In this document: positions 26,048 through 34,831 of the stretch, piece by piece | Position numbering within the stretch: position 1 is the first letter of the stretch | How the letters are laid out: each line of letters begins with the position of its first letter | Assembly: GCF_022179285.1 (NCBI RefSeq) | Contig: NZ_BPQO01000011.1 | Location: forward strand, 62,001 to 126,000 | Origin: Methylobacterium hispanicum | Lineage (GTDB): Bacteria; Pseudomonadota; Alphaproteobacteria; Rhizobiales; Beijerinckiaceae | DNA: 64,000 nt | Direction: 5' to 3' | Made by a program: the position numbers and the translations under genes | The notes under the pieces: model-generated | Seen by the model: the letters and a program-made list of their open reading frames with translations, nothing else | Database searches by the model: none | Told to the model about the DNA's origin: nothing

Positions 26048-26368
26048 ATGTCGGTCCTGCACAAGGGTCCTGGCCCTTTTCCCGAACTCGCCCGCATCGC
26101 TGCCCGCCATCGTCGGTTGGCGGAGGATCTCGAACGCATCGCCGGCGGCCACCATCCCGGTGCCGACGATTTGAGGGATGCGCCACTCCTGATGGAATGG
26201 AGGCTTCGCTTGGCTCCCGCGCCACACCTCGTCGGCATCGTGCTCGGTCATCCTGTCATACCGGACGGAGAACTCTGCAGAACCAGCGAACTGTTCACGC
26301 TCGAACCGGACTTGGGTTACGCGCGCACGAGGTCGAGGTTCTACAGGCTGGGAGAAAGGGCCAACTGA
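26048..26368 (+). CDS. Small DUF6634-like protein
   Basis: The 106-residue protein (ATG 26048) has the recurrent pattern I associate with DUF6634: PELARIAARHRRLAEDLERI, then DAPLLMEWRLRL, LVGIVLGHP, TSELFTLEPDLGYARTRSRFYRLG. Such proteins are common on alphaproteobacterial accessory elements; their function is unknown. The family name is given from memory of the pattern. It stands alone after the integrase pair. Confidence 0.6.
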   Translation: MSVLHKGPGPFPELARIAARHRRLAEDLERIAGGHHPGADDLRDAPLLMEWRLRLAPAPHLVGIVLGHPVIPDGELCRTSELFTLEPDLGYARTRSRFYRLGERAN

Positions 26369-26968
26369 ACTCCGCTAGGCGGCGCGACGATCGTGGCTGC
26401 AGGTCGCTCCTGGCCGGTTCTCCTGCCGGCCTTGCCGGCGGCTTCCGGAAGCCGGCTGTTTGCATCTCGGGTCGGACGCCTGGGGATCCCGATTCCCTTC
26501 TCCGTGCGGGCCCACGTCGCCTGCGAACGCGTGGGCAGCCCAGCGTGGTCGGCTCGGCCGAGACCGTTGCCGATCGGAAGCCGGACGGCGCCGCGCCCGG
26601 CACCCGCCGCCGAATCGCGAATTGCGCGAACGAGGCTCCGGGCACGACGTCCGACGCGAAGTGGCGATTGCTGCCGCATAGAATGGCCGGCGCTTCATGA
26701 GGCTTCGATGGTTCCGTCGCGGATGAGATACGGGGAGGCGGCGCACGCTCAGGTTGGGCGCCCCGTCCGATCGGGCCGCATGGGGCTTAAGTGCCGTCGC
26801 CCGTCCGCCCGGCCGCGCCACTCCTTCGGATCGCGCGGCCGGACGTCGATCGGACGCGGGCCGAGGTTGCCGGCCCGCGTACGCACGAACGGGGCATCCA
26901 ATTGCCAAAACCATTGCCAAAACCCATTTTTCGGCTCGGTTCCGCTCTGCGTGATCGCGATCTACCTC
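26369..26968 (+). other. Noncoding stretch leading to the broken HerA-like gene
   Basis: About 600 bases with no supported gene. It contains a 12-base tandem repeat (26901-26924) and ends at the point where homology to HerA-like ATPases begins. It is a candidate for the right boundary of the 24-kb island. Confidence 0.5.
26901..26924 (+). repeat. 12-base tandem direct repeat ATTGCCAAAACC
   Basis: ATTGCCAAAACC occurs twice in direct succession. It is AT-richer than its surroundings and lies about 45 bases before the broken HerA-like gene. It could be part of a recombinase or excisionase binding array at an island end; this is an inference. Confidence 0.55.
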
Positions 26969-27889
26969 ATGGGGCCAACTTTCCTGGACATTGATATGGC
27001 GAGAGCTGGGGACCTTCTAGGTCTCGACAGAAAGTCCACCGAAATGTTCCGCGATCTGGGGCGCGGGAACTTCATGGCCCTCGGGCCAGCATTATACCGG
27101 CGCCCGACTCAGGTCAACGTTGCCTCCGTGGAGACACGCGCCCTGGGCACGACTCCGAAGCTTACCCCGCCCCCGACCGAAGTCTCGGACGAGGAGCGCG
27201 AGGCGATGCTCGCGCCTGTTCCGATCAGCGCGCCGCGTCCGGCCGCGGAGCGCCGCGCGGCGATGCCGCCACCCCCCTCCGTGAACGACATGCTGGCATC
27301 CATCGCGGAGCGCCGGTCCGCGGGCGAGGAAGTCGCGGAGGCGCCGGCGATGCCACCCGAGGAGCGGGAGGGTCTCTTGCGCGAGATCGTCCAGGCGATC
27401 GTCGCCAACCCCGACAACGCCTTCGCGGACGATTCCAAGCTCTTCAACGAGTTCTCCTACGCATGCCGGTTCCGTCGCGTGCCGGGCAACGCGAACAGGG
27501 ACGAGTTCAAACGTCTACTGGCCATGGCCAAGGCGGGTGCGGACGCGATGGACGCCACCGACGAGCGCTGGCAGCAGGCGCTGGCAGCCGCCGAGGGCGT
27601 GCCGCTGGAGGACCGCGCGATCTTCCTGCTTTTCGCCAAGGCCGCCATGAACCGCGCCCCGTGCCCGCCCGATGCGACGGTTGCACGGATCTCCGGTACG
27701 CGGTCGGCCGGCCGCGCCCGAGGCCTCATCTCGTTCCTCGAGCGGAAGGGCCACGTCGCGGTCCGGAGCGGCTTCAGGAACCTGCGCACCATCGCGATAC
27801 CCGCGCTCGGGTGGGAAACCGCGCCGGGCGACCCGAATGCCCCGGACCTCGTCGAGATGGAGGAGCCGCAGCTCGCAGCCGCGGAGTAG
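26969..27889 (+). pseudogene. HerA/VirB4-like ATPase, C-terminal fragment
   Basis: The open frame begins abruptly with FLDIDMARAGDLLGLD, FRDLGRGNFMALGPALYRRP and a segment like those after the motor core of HerA-type (DUF87) ATPases. The Walker A and B parts that should precede it are absent upstream in all frames. About 200 further residues follow, with an acidic linker and a helical C-terminal domain (RISGTRSAGRARGLISFLER). The start at 26969 is only the first ATG after the break. The fragment may still be translated, but ATPase function is impossible. The break marks a junction between the island and the backbone on the right. Confidence 0.6.
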
Positions 27890-28150
27890 ACGAGGCCCGA
27901 GCAAGACCACGAGGCCCCTCCGGCGCCGAGAGGCGAGGCTGGAAGGCGGCCGGTGCAGAGGGCTCGGATTCGCGACCCGTCGCGACCCGTGAGAAGCGGA
28001 TCGTCCCAGCGTCCGATCCCCTGCCGCGGTTCCTCGGGGGGGGTGGGCAAGTCCGCAGCGGATCGCGGTTCCTTCACGAGCCCTGCGCGGCGGCCTTCAT
28101 GGTTAATCATTCCTTTACGCCTTGGCGGGATCCTTAACGTCGAGTAAATC

Positions 28151-28183
28151 GGAAGGAGCGCATTCCAACTGCGCGTTCCTTCC
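28151..28183. repeat. Imperfect inverted repeat built on GAAGGAA, upstream of a methyltransferase gene
   Basis: GGAAGGAGCGCA (28151-28162) faces TGCGCGTTCCTTCC (28170-28183), leaving a short loop. It ends 11 bases before the ATG at 28195, so it could act as an operator or as a leader hairpin that hides or presents the ribosome-binding site. It is one of the paired forms of the GAAGGAA motif found in the right half of the window. Confidence 0.55.
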
Positions 28184-28194
28184 GGAGAACTCCC

Positions 28195-29274
28195 ATGGTC
28201 GGTTCGTCCCAACCGCTCCTTCGTTCGCGCACCAGCAGGATGTCGACGCCTGTGCCGTCGGTGCTCCCGGGGTCCGCCGCCCCGCCGCCCGTCGTGCTGC
28301 CGATTCCTTCGGAACGCGTCCTGACCGAAGGAGAGATCGTCATCCGCAACGACCTCTTCACCATGCTCGACGGCTTCGCGCACGACGTCGGACCGCGGGG
28401 CCACACGGCGGTCGCGCGCGATGTGTTGCACGCTCTCGGCGGCTTCCGGAGCCGGATCGGCGAAGAGGCTTGGCTCGCCAGCGGGGTGCCGTTGGCCCGG
28501 GAGCACGCCATCTTCGGCATCCTCCAGGAGGATCCGATCACGAGCCATTCCTTCACCCGGCCGCGCGGCTATCCGGGCGACGCCGGCCTGCTCGACCTCA
28601 TGTACGGACACGAGGCCGTCTCGGCCAGAGTGGCTTCGGCATCCGAGATCGGGCGGGCGATCAACGCCTACACGGTCAATGCCGACATGTGCGAGTCGGT
28701 CCGGCTCCGCCGCGGGATCCTCGCCGGCGCCATCGACGACGCGGCGGCCCGTCGCCCAGGCGCCTCGGTCCTCGTCGTCGCCTGCGGCCATCTCCGCGAG
28801 GCCGAGGTGAGCGTCGCGCTCCGCGAGGGCCGCATCGGCCGTCTGCTCGCCACCGACCAGGACGAGAACAGCCTCGCCGTCGTCGCGGGCTACGCCAAGA
28901 CGATCTCGCCCGCCGTCGAGCCGATGAAGCTCAGCGTACGCGACTTCATCTCGGGCAAGCGCGCGCTCGGTACCTTCGACCTCGTCTACGCGGCGGGCCT
29001 CTACGACTACCTCGACGACCGCATCTCGGCGCGCCTGACCCGCAAGCTCTTCGCCCTGCTCAACCCGGGCGGCCGCGCCATCGTGGCGAACTTCCTCGGC
29101 GGCCGGGTCGAGACCGCGTACATGGAAGCCTACATGAACTGGAGCCTCATCTACCGCACCCGCGAGCAGATCGAAGGCTTCGCCGCCGAGATCTCGGAGG
29201 TTGACGTCGCTTCCCGTCGGTACTTCGAGGACGCGGTCTCCTGCGTCGGCTACCTGGAGCTCGAACGCGCCTGA
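28195..29274 (+). CDS. Class I SAM-dependent methyltransferase
   Basis: The 359-residue protein has a Rossmann-type methyltransferase core in its second half: ASVLVVACGHLREAEVS (motif I), RLLATDQDENSLAVV (motif II, acidic Asp), FDLVYAAGLYDYLDD (motif IV) and LFALLNPGGRAIVANFL (motif V). The first 170 residues contain a helical domain with EDPITSHSFTRPRGYPGDAGLLDLMY, a pattern I have seen ahead of methyltransferase domains of this type. The substrate is unknown. ATG 28240 is an alternative start. An inverted repeat sits directly in front of the gene. Confidence 0.8.
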   Translation: MVGSSQPLLRSRTSRMSTPVPSVLPGSAAPPPVVLPIPSERVLTEGEIVIRNDLFTMLDGFAHDVGPRGHTAVARDVLHALGGFRSRIGEEAWLASGVPLAREHAIFGILQEDPITSHSFTRPRGYPGDAGLLDLMYGHEAVSARVASASEIGRAINAYTVNADMCESVRLRRGILAGAIDDAAARRPGASVLVVACGHLREAEVSVALREGRIGRLLATDQDENSLAVVAGYAKTISPAVEPMKLSVRDFISGKRALGTFDLVYAAGLYDYLDDRISARLTRKLFALLNPGGRAIVANFLGGRVETAYMEAYMNWSLIYRTREQIEGFAAEISEVDVASRRYFEDAVSCVGYLELERA

Positions 29275-29360
29275 GCGTTCGGCAGGGGACGGGGGCGTCG
29301 GCGCGGATGCGCCGACGCCGGATCCAGTGCACAAACGTCGCACGATCCGGAGTCCCGTCC

Positions 29361-30557
29361 ATGATTCTGCGCCCGACATCCCTCATGACGATCACTGCTG
29401 CCCTCGCGGCGGTTCCGGCCTTGGCGCAGTCCCCGAACCCGCATCCGACCACCGTCGTGGGCGTGGTGAGGACGGGCACCTCCGATTCCGCCATCGGCAA
29501 GTACTCCTTCGCGACGCGCGGCCCGGTCGCCGACAAGGTGTTCGCGGCCTGCAAGATGGACGACCTCTGCGATCTGACCGGCAGGGTCAGCGGCGAGACG
29601 CTCGTCGGGGTCGCCAGGATCACCCGGGTCCAGGACTTCGCCGGCCCGAAGGACCCGCTCCAATGGGTCTACTCCCGTTTCAAGGGCGGCGAAGGCGACT
29701 TCTGGCTTGAGAACGACGATCTCGGCCGCCTGTTCACGCCCAAGCTGACCGACCTCCTCCTGCGCTCCCGCCGCGCATCCGAGATCCTGCAGAGCGAGAG
29801 CGTCGGTGCGAGCCCGTGGATCGGGGCTCAGGAGTGGGACATCCGGGGCGTGAAGATCGAAGTCGACGACGTCGGGCCGGGCCGCGCCCTCGGGATCGTG
29901 ACGTTCCGGAACTTCGTCGAGGAGAAGCCGAAGCCGCGCTCCACCACCTTCGACCTCGTCCGCACGCCCGAGGGCTGGCGCATCGACGACGTCCAGTTCC
30001 CCCGGGAATCCGCCTCCGCCCGGTTCAAGAGCCTGCGCATGTCGGAGATGCTCAAGGTCGAGATCGCCGAGGGGGACAAGGAGCTGCGGGACAAGAACGC
30101 CAAGGCCGCCGCGTCCGGCAGTCTGTGCGGGCTCGGAGAGGGAGAGGTGTTCACCTGCTCGGCGGGAGCCAAGCAGTACTCGATCTGCACCTCCGGGCAG
30201 AAGTTCGAGAAGCCGCATTCCTGGATCGAGTACCGGTCCGGCACGCCGGCCAAGCTGGATCTGGCCCACAGGAGCGTGAAGCCCGGGACCGGCGGCAGCT
30301 TCTACGGGAGCGCCACCCTGTTGGCGAAGGGCGAGCTCTCGTACGTGCGCTTCTCCCGGGAGGGCTACGACTACGTGGCGTTCGAGGACGAAAGCACCCG
30401 CCCCCAGCGTTCCGGCGTCGTCGTCCGGAAGGGCGACCGGAAGATCGCGGAGATCGTCTGCACGGGGGGCAAGAGCGGCACGATGCCGACGGCTGCAGGT
30501 GAGTTGCCCTCGAACCTCGTCGTCTCCGTACCCTTCGACGACGACCTGCTGCGGTAG
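29361..30557 (+). CDS. Secreted or periplasmic protein of unknown function
   Basis: The 398-residue protein (ATG 29361) starts with a signal peptide: MILRPTSLMTITAALAAVPALAQ, with likely cleavage after ALAQ or AQS. The rest is soluble and contains a repeated strand-rich layout with FDLVRTPEGWRIDDVQFP, similar to DUF3828-type domains, and four Cys in two close pairs (LCGLGEGEVFTCS, ICTSG) that may form disulfides. I cannot assign a function. It follows the methyltransferase gene after about 85 bases. Confidence 0.7.
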   Translation: MILRPTSLMTITAALAAVPALAQSPNPHPTTVVGVVRTGTSDSAIGKYSFATRGPVADKVFAACKMDDLCDLTGRVSGETLVGVARITRVQDFAGPKDPLQWVYSRFKGGEGDFWLENDDLGRLFTPKLTDLLLRSRRASEILQSESVGASPWIGAQEWDIRGVKIEVDDVGPGRALGIVTFRNFVEEKPKPRSTTFDLVRTPEGWRIDDVQFPRESASARFKSLRMSEMLKVEIAEGDKELRDKNAKAAASGSLCGLGEGEVFTCSAGAKQYSICTSGQKFEKPHSWIEYRSGTPAKLDLAHRSVKPGTGGSFYGSATLLAKGELSYVRFSREGYDYVAFEDESTRPQRSGVVVRKGDRKIAEIVCTGGKSGTMPTAAGELPSNLVVSVPFDDDLLR

Positions 30558-30563
30558 CCGCGA

Positions 30564-30713
30564 TCAGAACAGCGCGGGCAGCACGCGCCACGCGAGGGCG
30601 AGGCCCACGAGAGCCAGCAACGGTACGCCGCTGGCGAAGGCCGTGACCGGATCCAGCGCGAGACGGCGCCACGCAGGCGCCGCGACGAGGCCGCCTGGGC
30701 GAGAGACGTCCAT
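30564..30713 (-). CDS. Possible small membrane protein
   Basis: A 49-residue frame (ATG 30713) ends in a hydrophobic segment, TAFASGVPLLALVGLALAWRVLPALF, that could span the membrane. There are no homologues I can name and no strong ribosome-binding site. It faces the end of the preceding gene. It may be a real small protein or chance. Confidence 0.35.
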   Translation of the reverse strand: MDVSRPGGLVAAPAWRRLALDPVTAFASGVPLLALVGLALAWRVLPALF

Positions 30714-31073
30714 GCAGTGGGGCAGCCGGAACGCGAGCCCTACCCCGTTTCGGCTCGCCGACCCAGGACGAGGCGACGTGGCGGTCGCAAGTCGTCGATC
30801 GCCGTGCGGCGCGCGCCATCGCGATGAAGACCGCCGCGCGCGGTGCGGTGGCGTTCGGTTCCTTCCCTGCATCATCGGGCACGTCCCCGTCGACGCGGGC
30901 GGGCTTGGGCCGCCGCGTCCCTGACTTCGTGATCGACAGACGCATGGCGGAGGCCTTCCTCGGAGGCGACCCTTCTAGCCCGCCGACGGCGATCCGACGA
31001 TTCACGTAACGTTCGCGAGGTGCTCCGGTGGGTGCCTATCAGCCATCGGTGTTGCACGGACGCGACGAGGCCG
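30714..31073 (+). other. Intergenic stretch
   Basis: No gene recognised. A copy of GTTCCTTC (motif GAAGGAAC on the minus strand) lies at 30858-30865. Confidence 0.5.
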
Positions 31074-31610
31074 TCAGCCGCCGGAACGCTGGGTGGCCTG
31101 CTGCGCCACGCGGAAGCCGAACTCGAGCAGAAGCATGTCCGCCAATTTGCGCATCATGGCCGTGCCTTCGGGCAATTCGGCGATGAGGTGGTGGAGAGCC
31201 ATGCATGTCCTGGCTGCGTGTTCGAGCGGCGTGTCGCCTGCTTCGGGAGCGGCGTCCGGGGTGAGATCGACGATGACGCCGATGCCGCGCATGCACCCGT
31301 CCCGATCCGCCTCGAACCGCCCGCGCTCGGCGAGACGACGCTCGCCAGCGTCGGTCCGGACCGTGTACTCGACCTGGTGCCTGCCTCCGTTCAAGCCCGC
31401 GCCGACGAGCGCCGCCGCCAGCGAGAGCCTGTCCTTCGGCTCCATCCGGAGCGTCAGCACCTGCGCATCGAGGTCCAGGCCGCCCAGCTCGGCGTCGTCC
31501 AGGAGGAGCGCGGCGGCCGCAGCGTCGAGAACGATGCGGTCGCCGCGCCGCTCCCACGTACCTGCGTAACCTGCGGCCTCCAGGGCTTCACCCAATCGTT
31601 CCTCCGACAT
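31074..31610 (-). CDS. Hypothetical protein, possible PAS-like sensor
   Basis: The 178-residue protein begins with an EALEAAGYAGTWERRGDRIVLD segment and continues with LRMEPKDRLSLAAALVGAG and VEYTVRTDAGERRLAERGRF, which resembles the strand order of PAS sensor domains. It ends with a helical tail. No output domain is attached. It lies just downstream of a hypothetical gene and luxI on the same strand. The PAS suggestion is tentative. Confidence 0.5.
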   Translation of the reverse strand: MSEERLGEALEAAGYAGTWERRGDRIVLDAAAAALLLDDAELGGLDLDAQVLTLRMEPKDRLSLAAALVGAGLNGGRHQVEYTVRTDAGERRLAERGRFEADRDGCMRGIGVIVDLTPDAAPEAGDTPLEHAARTCMALHHLIAELPEGTAMMRKLADMLLLEFGFRVAQQATQRSGG

Positions 31611-31634
31611 GTTCCGCCTCCTGCTGACGTAGGC

Positions 31635-32042
31635 TCAGGGTACCGGCGCCCCGTGGGCATGCCCGTCGCTCGGAGCGGCGATCCGCTCCCAGGCGATCCC
31701 GGGCCTGTCGGTCGGGCGATAGAGGCCGCCGAAGCGCTCCACGAGGCTTCTGACGGTTTGGCGTGCGCAGCCGTGATCGGCGATCCGCACGAAGGTCCTC
31801 GGCCCTTCGATGAGATCGCCCGTCTCCGCGACCGCCAGCTCTCCCGTCGCGCATTGCAGGCCGCGCAGCGCATGCGTCACGGGCTCCTGGAACACGACGA
31901 GAGCCCGTCCCGGCTCGGCGCCGTGACGGACGCGGATCGGTCCCATCCCCGGCATCCCACCCAGGATCTCGGCGAGCCGGTCGGGCTCGACGGTCCCTTC
32001 GACGATCCCCATGGACCAATGGTGGAGGTAATGCCGGACCAT
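31635..32042 (-). CDS. Hypothetical protein downstream of luxI
   Basis: The protein (about 135 residues from ATG 32042) contains MGIVEGTVEPDRLAEILGGM, GRALVVFQEPVTHALRGLQC and a C-terminal segment with ADHGCARQTVRSLVERFGG. I do not recognise a family. Its frame is open further upstream, but those residues are arginine-rich and lie across the end of luxI. It is probably cotranscribed with luxI. Confidence 0.5.
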   Translation of the reverse strand: MVRHYLHHWSMGIVEGTVEPDRLAEILGGMPGMGPIRVRHGAEPGRALVVFQEPVTHALRGLQCATGELAVAETGDLIEGPRTFVRIADHGCARQTVRSLVERFGGLYRPTDRPGIAWERIAAPSDGHAHGAPVP

Positions 32043-32150
32043 GGCTCGCGTTCGCGGGAAGGGATGGGTGGAAAGGAACGCGCGGGTCCTGCGCCGATCC
32101 GGCCAAGTCCGGTCCGACCGGATGCGCGGCAGCCGGTCGGCGGGCACGGA

Positions 32151-32771
32151 TCAGGCGGCGCGGGCGAAGTGCCGCGGCAGGATGGCGTGTCCGCGCAGGC
32201 CGGCATGCCGGCGGACGCTGGCGAGGCTGTCCTCGGAGATCGGGACCTTCACGGCGATCGTGGGCTGTCCCTCGATCATCTGGGGAAGGCCGAGAGGCTT
32301 CGTGGTGAAGCCCACGCTGTGCACACGCGGCAGCCACCACGTCTCGGCCACCGCCGTGACGGTCTCGATCCCCTCGTCGAGGCAGTACTGCTGCATGGCC
32401 GCGAGGAGCCTGCAGTCCGTACGGCCGTAGCGCCGCTCCTTCACGACGAAGTAGCGGGTCCACTCCCGGACGTCCGGGCCGGAAGGGATCCCGCGGCTGA
32501 CGTGGACGAGATGAGGGAAGACCTCCGAGATCATGTGGGGCCGGGTGGTCGGGTAGAGCCTCTGGCCTCCGACGAGCTTGCTGCCGTCGACGGCCAGCAG
32601 GTACACCGCGTGCTCGTCGTCGTAGGCGTCGACGTCGCGGCCGTCCGGCTTCCTGAGGGCCTCCCAGCCCTTCTCGCCGACGAAGATGTCGTGGCGGACC
32701 CGGTGGTGGAGCTCGATCAGGTCCGCATAGCGGGTGCGGTTCGCGTTCGTGATGACGTGGATGTCGGTCAT
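32151..32771 (-). CDS. Acyl-homoserine-lactone synthase (LuxI family)
   Basis: The 206-residue protein has the invariant residues of LuxI-type autoinducer synthases: HHRVRHDIFVGEKGWEAL (Arg, Phe, Trp), DAYDDEHAVYLLAVD (acidic residues), VGGQRLYPT (Arg), and VREWTRYFVV (Glu and Arg). It makes N-acyl-homoserine lactones from S-adenosylmethionine and an acyl carrier. Length is normal. A luxR homologue lies directly upstream on the same strand, and a candidate lux box lies between the two. The acyl chain cannot be predicted. Confidence 0.95.
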   Translation of the reverse strand: MTDIHVITNANRTRYADLIELHHRVRHDIFVGEKGWEALRKPDGRDVDAYDDEHAVYLLAVDGSKLVGGQRLYPTTRPHMISEVFPHLVHVSRGIPSGPDVREWTRYFVVKERRYGRTDCRLLAAMQQYCLDEGIETVTAVAETWWLPRVHSVGFTTKPLGLPQMIEGQPTIAVKVPISEDSLASVRRHAGLRGHAILPRHFARAA

Positions 32772-32835
32772 TGCGCCGGGCTCGGTTCCAACTTCTGAGC
32801 CGGAAGCTACCGTCCGCAGCGCGCGTGTCGTTATT

Positions 32836-32849
32836 GCAGTTTCCTACAG
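32836..32849 (-). promoter_or_regulatory. Candidate lux box upstream of luxI
   Basis: On the minus strand the sequence is CTGTAGGAAACTGC (followed by AATA), close to the lux-box pattern CTG-N10-CAG with an imperfect right end. It lies about 65 bases upstream of the luxI start, the usual place for LuxR-dependent activation. The match is partial. Confidence 0.35.
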
Positions 32850-32866
32850 GGTTTCCCTCTGGTCAT

Positions 32867-32882
32867 GTGGCCGACCGGCCAC
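32867..32882. promoter_or_regulatory. Palindrome between luxR and luxI
   Basis: GTGGCCGACCGGCCAC has perfect 6-base arms GTGGCC/GGCCAC around GACC. It could be an operator in the luxI promoter or a hairpin after luxR, since luxR ends at 32935 on the same strand. No T-run follows, so a terminator is less likely. Confidence 0.35.
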
Positions 32883-32934
32883 GTTTCGTTGGCGGGTGTC
32901 GAAAGAGCGGCGCGCGGTCGGGGCCGCGGCTCCG

Positions 32935-33672
32935 TCAGACCCGGATGAACTTCGATTGCATCGCCCGGACGACCGCCTGCGTCCGGTTGGCCGCGCCGAG
33001 CTTGTGGGTGGCGTTGACGGCGTGGGCCAGGGCCGTCCGCTCCGTGATGTGCATGAGTTCGGCCGTGTCCCGCGAGGATTTGCCGAGCGCGGCCCAGGTG
33101 AGGACCTCCTGCTCGCGCTGGGTGAGCGGATTCGACGACGGGCGGCCTGGGCGGCGCCCGATCCGCCGCGCGCGCTCGAAGGCGTACATGGCGATCATGT
33201 GCACGGCAGGCTTCGTACGGCCGGAGAGATCGGGGGAGCGGCCGCTCATCGAGAAGCAGGCCTCGCACCCCTCGGGTCCATGGATCGGGACGCTGAACCC
33301 CTGGACCATGCCGAAGTCGTTGGCGCGCTGCATGACCTCGACCGCGCCAGGCTCGATCTCGGCGTCGAAGGGGGCCTCCTCCCACTGGAAGGGGGACGTC
33401 GTCGCCCGGCAGTTCCGGAACACGGGGTCCGCGTACATGTAGTTGTGTCCGGCATAGTGCTCGAACCAGCCTGCCGGCAGCCGCTCGATCAGCAGAACCT
33501 GCTCCAGGAGATCGTTCGGATTCGGAATTCCAGTGATCACGAAATGCTCGAAACCGAACTCTGCCAGTATCCGTGCCACGGAGGCGGATACCTGATCCTG
33601 GTCGTGGCAGTCGTCGAGGCCTTCCACGAAATCCAGGGCGCGCGCCGCGCAATCGTCGTAGACCCCGCTCAC
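32935..33672 (-). CDS. LuxR-family quorum-sensing regulator
   Basis: The protein (about 245 residues from GTG 33672) has an autoinducer-binding domain with the conserved residues WFEHYAGHNYMYADPV (Trp, Tyr, Asp-Pro) and FQWEE (Trp), and a C-terminal LuxR HTH: LTQREQEVLTWAALGKSSRD followed by TAELMHITERTALAHAV. The GTG is chosen because it gives the normal length and follows AAGGGG; the frame is open to an ATG at 33780 but the extra residues are arginine-rich. It should bind the signal made by the adjacent LuxI and control luxI and other genes. Confidence 0.9.
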   Translation of the reverse strand: MSGVYDDCAARALDFVEGLDDCHDQDQVSASVARILAEFGFEHFVITGIPNPNDLLEQVLLIERLPAGWFEHYAGHNYMYADPVFRNCRATTSPFQWEEAPFDAEIEPGAVEVMQRANDFGMVQGFSVPIHGPEGCEACFSMSGRSPDLSGRTKPAVHMIAMYAFERARRIGRRPGRPSSNPLTQREQEVLTWAALGKSSRDTAELMHITERTALAHAVNATHKLGAANRTQAVVRAMQSKFIRV

Positions 33673-33817
33673 AGCGACCCCTTCGGAAGGCGACGGAGAA
33701 GCCGGTCTCCGACGACGCAGTTCCCGTCTATACACTCTCTGGTTGTGTCGTGCACGTTCATGAGGGTCTCCTAGACGCATGGCGCCGCGGCGTCATCCCC
33801 TTCGGGCGGCCCGGCGG

Positions 33818-34411
33818 TCATGGATCACGTCCGTGTCTCCCCGCGCCCGCACCCAGGTCGATGCCGATCTCGGAGGCGCCCGCCGCCGCGACGGCTTCGC
33901 ACGCCTCCAGCAGCGCGACCGGACAGCGGATGCCGACCGCGACGCGACGGACCGCCTCGTCCTCCATCCCCGGGAAGCACGTCGCGTCGTACGCAAGGAT
34001 GCGCCGGAGGGCCGCGTTCTCCGCGTCCCGCGTGGCCGGGGCCGCGAAGGCGAACGCGGACATCGGCAGGCCGATTCCAGGATTGAAGATCTTCCAGGTC
34101 GTCATGGCGCCCGCGATGCGGCGTGCCATGGCGGGCTTCGGGGACGACGGCTCCGCCCGATCGCGTTCGGCGGCCCAGGTCTCGACGAGGGCGGGAGCCT
34201 GCGGGTCGCGCGCCAGGAGGACGAAGCTCGGCTCGCCGGGAAGCGGCACGCAGCACTCGCCCTCGCGGACGACCTCGCGCAATGCGGCCTCGATCCCTTC
34301 GACGAGTTGCGGGCGGACTTCTTCGGGCAAAAGATGCACGAAGCCCGCGACGACCGCCTCCGCCCGCCGCCGTATGGCATCGCCGCCTGCAGGAGAGGAA
34401 CTGGACGTCAC
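33818..34411 (-). CDS. Hypothetical protein
   Basis: The 197-residue protein (GTG 34411, preceded by GAAGGAGC) contains ALREVVREGECCVPLPGE, FNPGIGLPMSAFAFAAPATRD and YDATCFPGMEDEAVRRVAVGI. I do not recognise a family. The leader has the recurrent GAAGGA motif. It lies upstream of luxR on the same strand, separated by about 145 bases, and might share regulation. Confidence 0.55.
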   Translation of the reverse strand: MTSSSSPAGGDAIRRRAEAVVAGFVHLLPEEVRPQLVEGIEAALREVVREGECCVPLPGEPSFVLLARDPQAPALVETWAAERDRAEPSSPKPAMARRIAGAMTTWKIFNPGIGLPMSAFAFAAPATRDAENAALRRILAYDATCFPGMEDEAVRRVAVGIRCPVALLEACEAVAAAGASEIGIDLGAGAGRHGRDP

Positions 34412-34560
34412 GGGCGCGCTCCTTCGTCGTCACCTGCGAGCTAGCACGGGGCCGGCGGGTACGCACGCCGAAGTCGGGTCGTTCCTTCAGACATGGTTGC
34501 GGAACGCTCTGGCGTCTTGCGCCGCCGCAGCCGAAACCCGGGACGGAATGCTGGAAAGGG

Positions 34561-34827
34561 ATGGCGGCAATGCGCAACGCCTACGTCGCAGGTTTCGAAG
34601 CGACCTCGGACGATCTGATCGAGGTCCTCCGGGAGGCCGGCAGGGACGTCGGGTTCGACGAAGCCGACGCGCTGTTCGAGACGCACGTCGCGCCGCGGCT
34701 GGCGGAGGTCGGCGCCCGCGCGGTCGACGGAGGCGATGATCTCGAAGCCCAGACGGGCGCGGCCCGGCTGGCGATCGGAGAGATCCTGAAGGAGGCGGGC
34801 GTTCCGGCGGACGCGCCCCGACCCTGA
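34561..34827 (+). CDS. Small hypothetical protein
   Basis: The 88-residue acidic protein (ATG 34561 behind GGAAAGGG; ATG 34570 also possible) is mostly helical by composition: DDLIEVLREAGRDVGFDEAD, LFETHVAPRLAEVGA, ARLAIGEILKEAG. No family is recognised. Its stop nearly meets the end of the convergent ctrA-like gene. Confidence 0.5.
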   Translation: MAAMRNAYVAGFEATSDDLIEVLREAGRDVGFDEADALFETHVAPRLAEVGARAVDGGDDLEAQTGAARLAIGEILKEAGVPADAPRP

Positions 34828-34831
34828 CGCC

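Noticed and set aside
26901..26924. attR matching the tRNA-Gly 3' end
   Set aside because: Only CCAAAAC is shared with the bases at the tRNA end, too short to call an attachment core.
27457..29379. A 640-residue minus-strand frame over the HerA fragment and methyltransferase gene
   Set aside because: The opposite strand encodes recognisable proteins; this frame reads as noise.
31020..32798. A 592-residue plus-strand frame across the luxI region
   Set aside because: It is antisense to luxI and two neighbours that have clear features; its own translation has none.
32867..32882. Rho-independent terminator for luxR
   Set aside because: The stem is GC-rich but no T-run follows on the transcribed strand.
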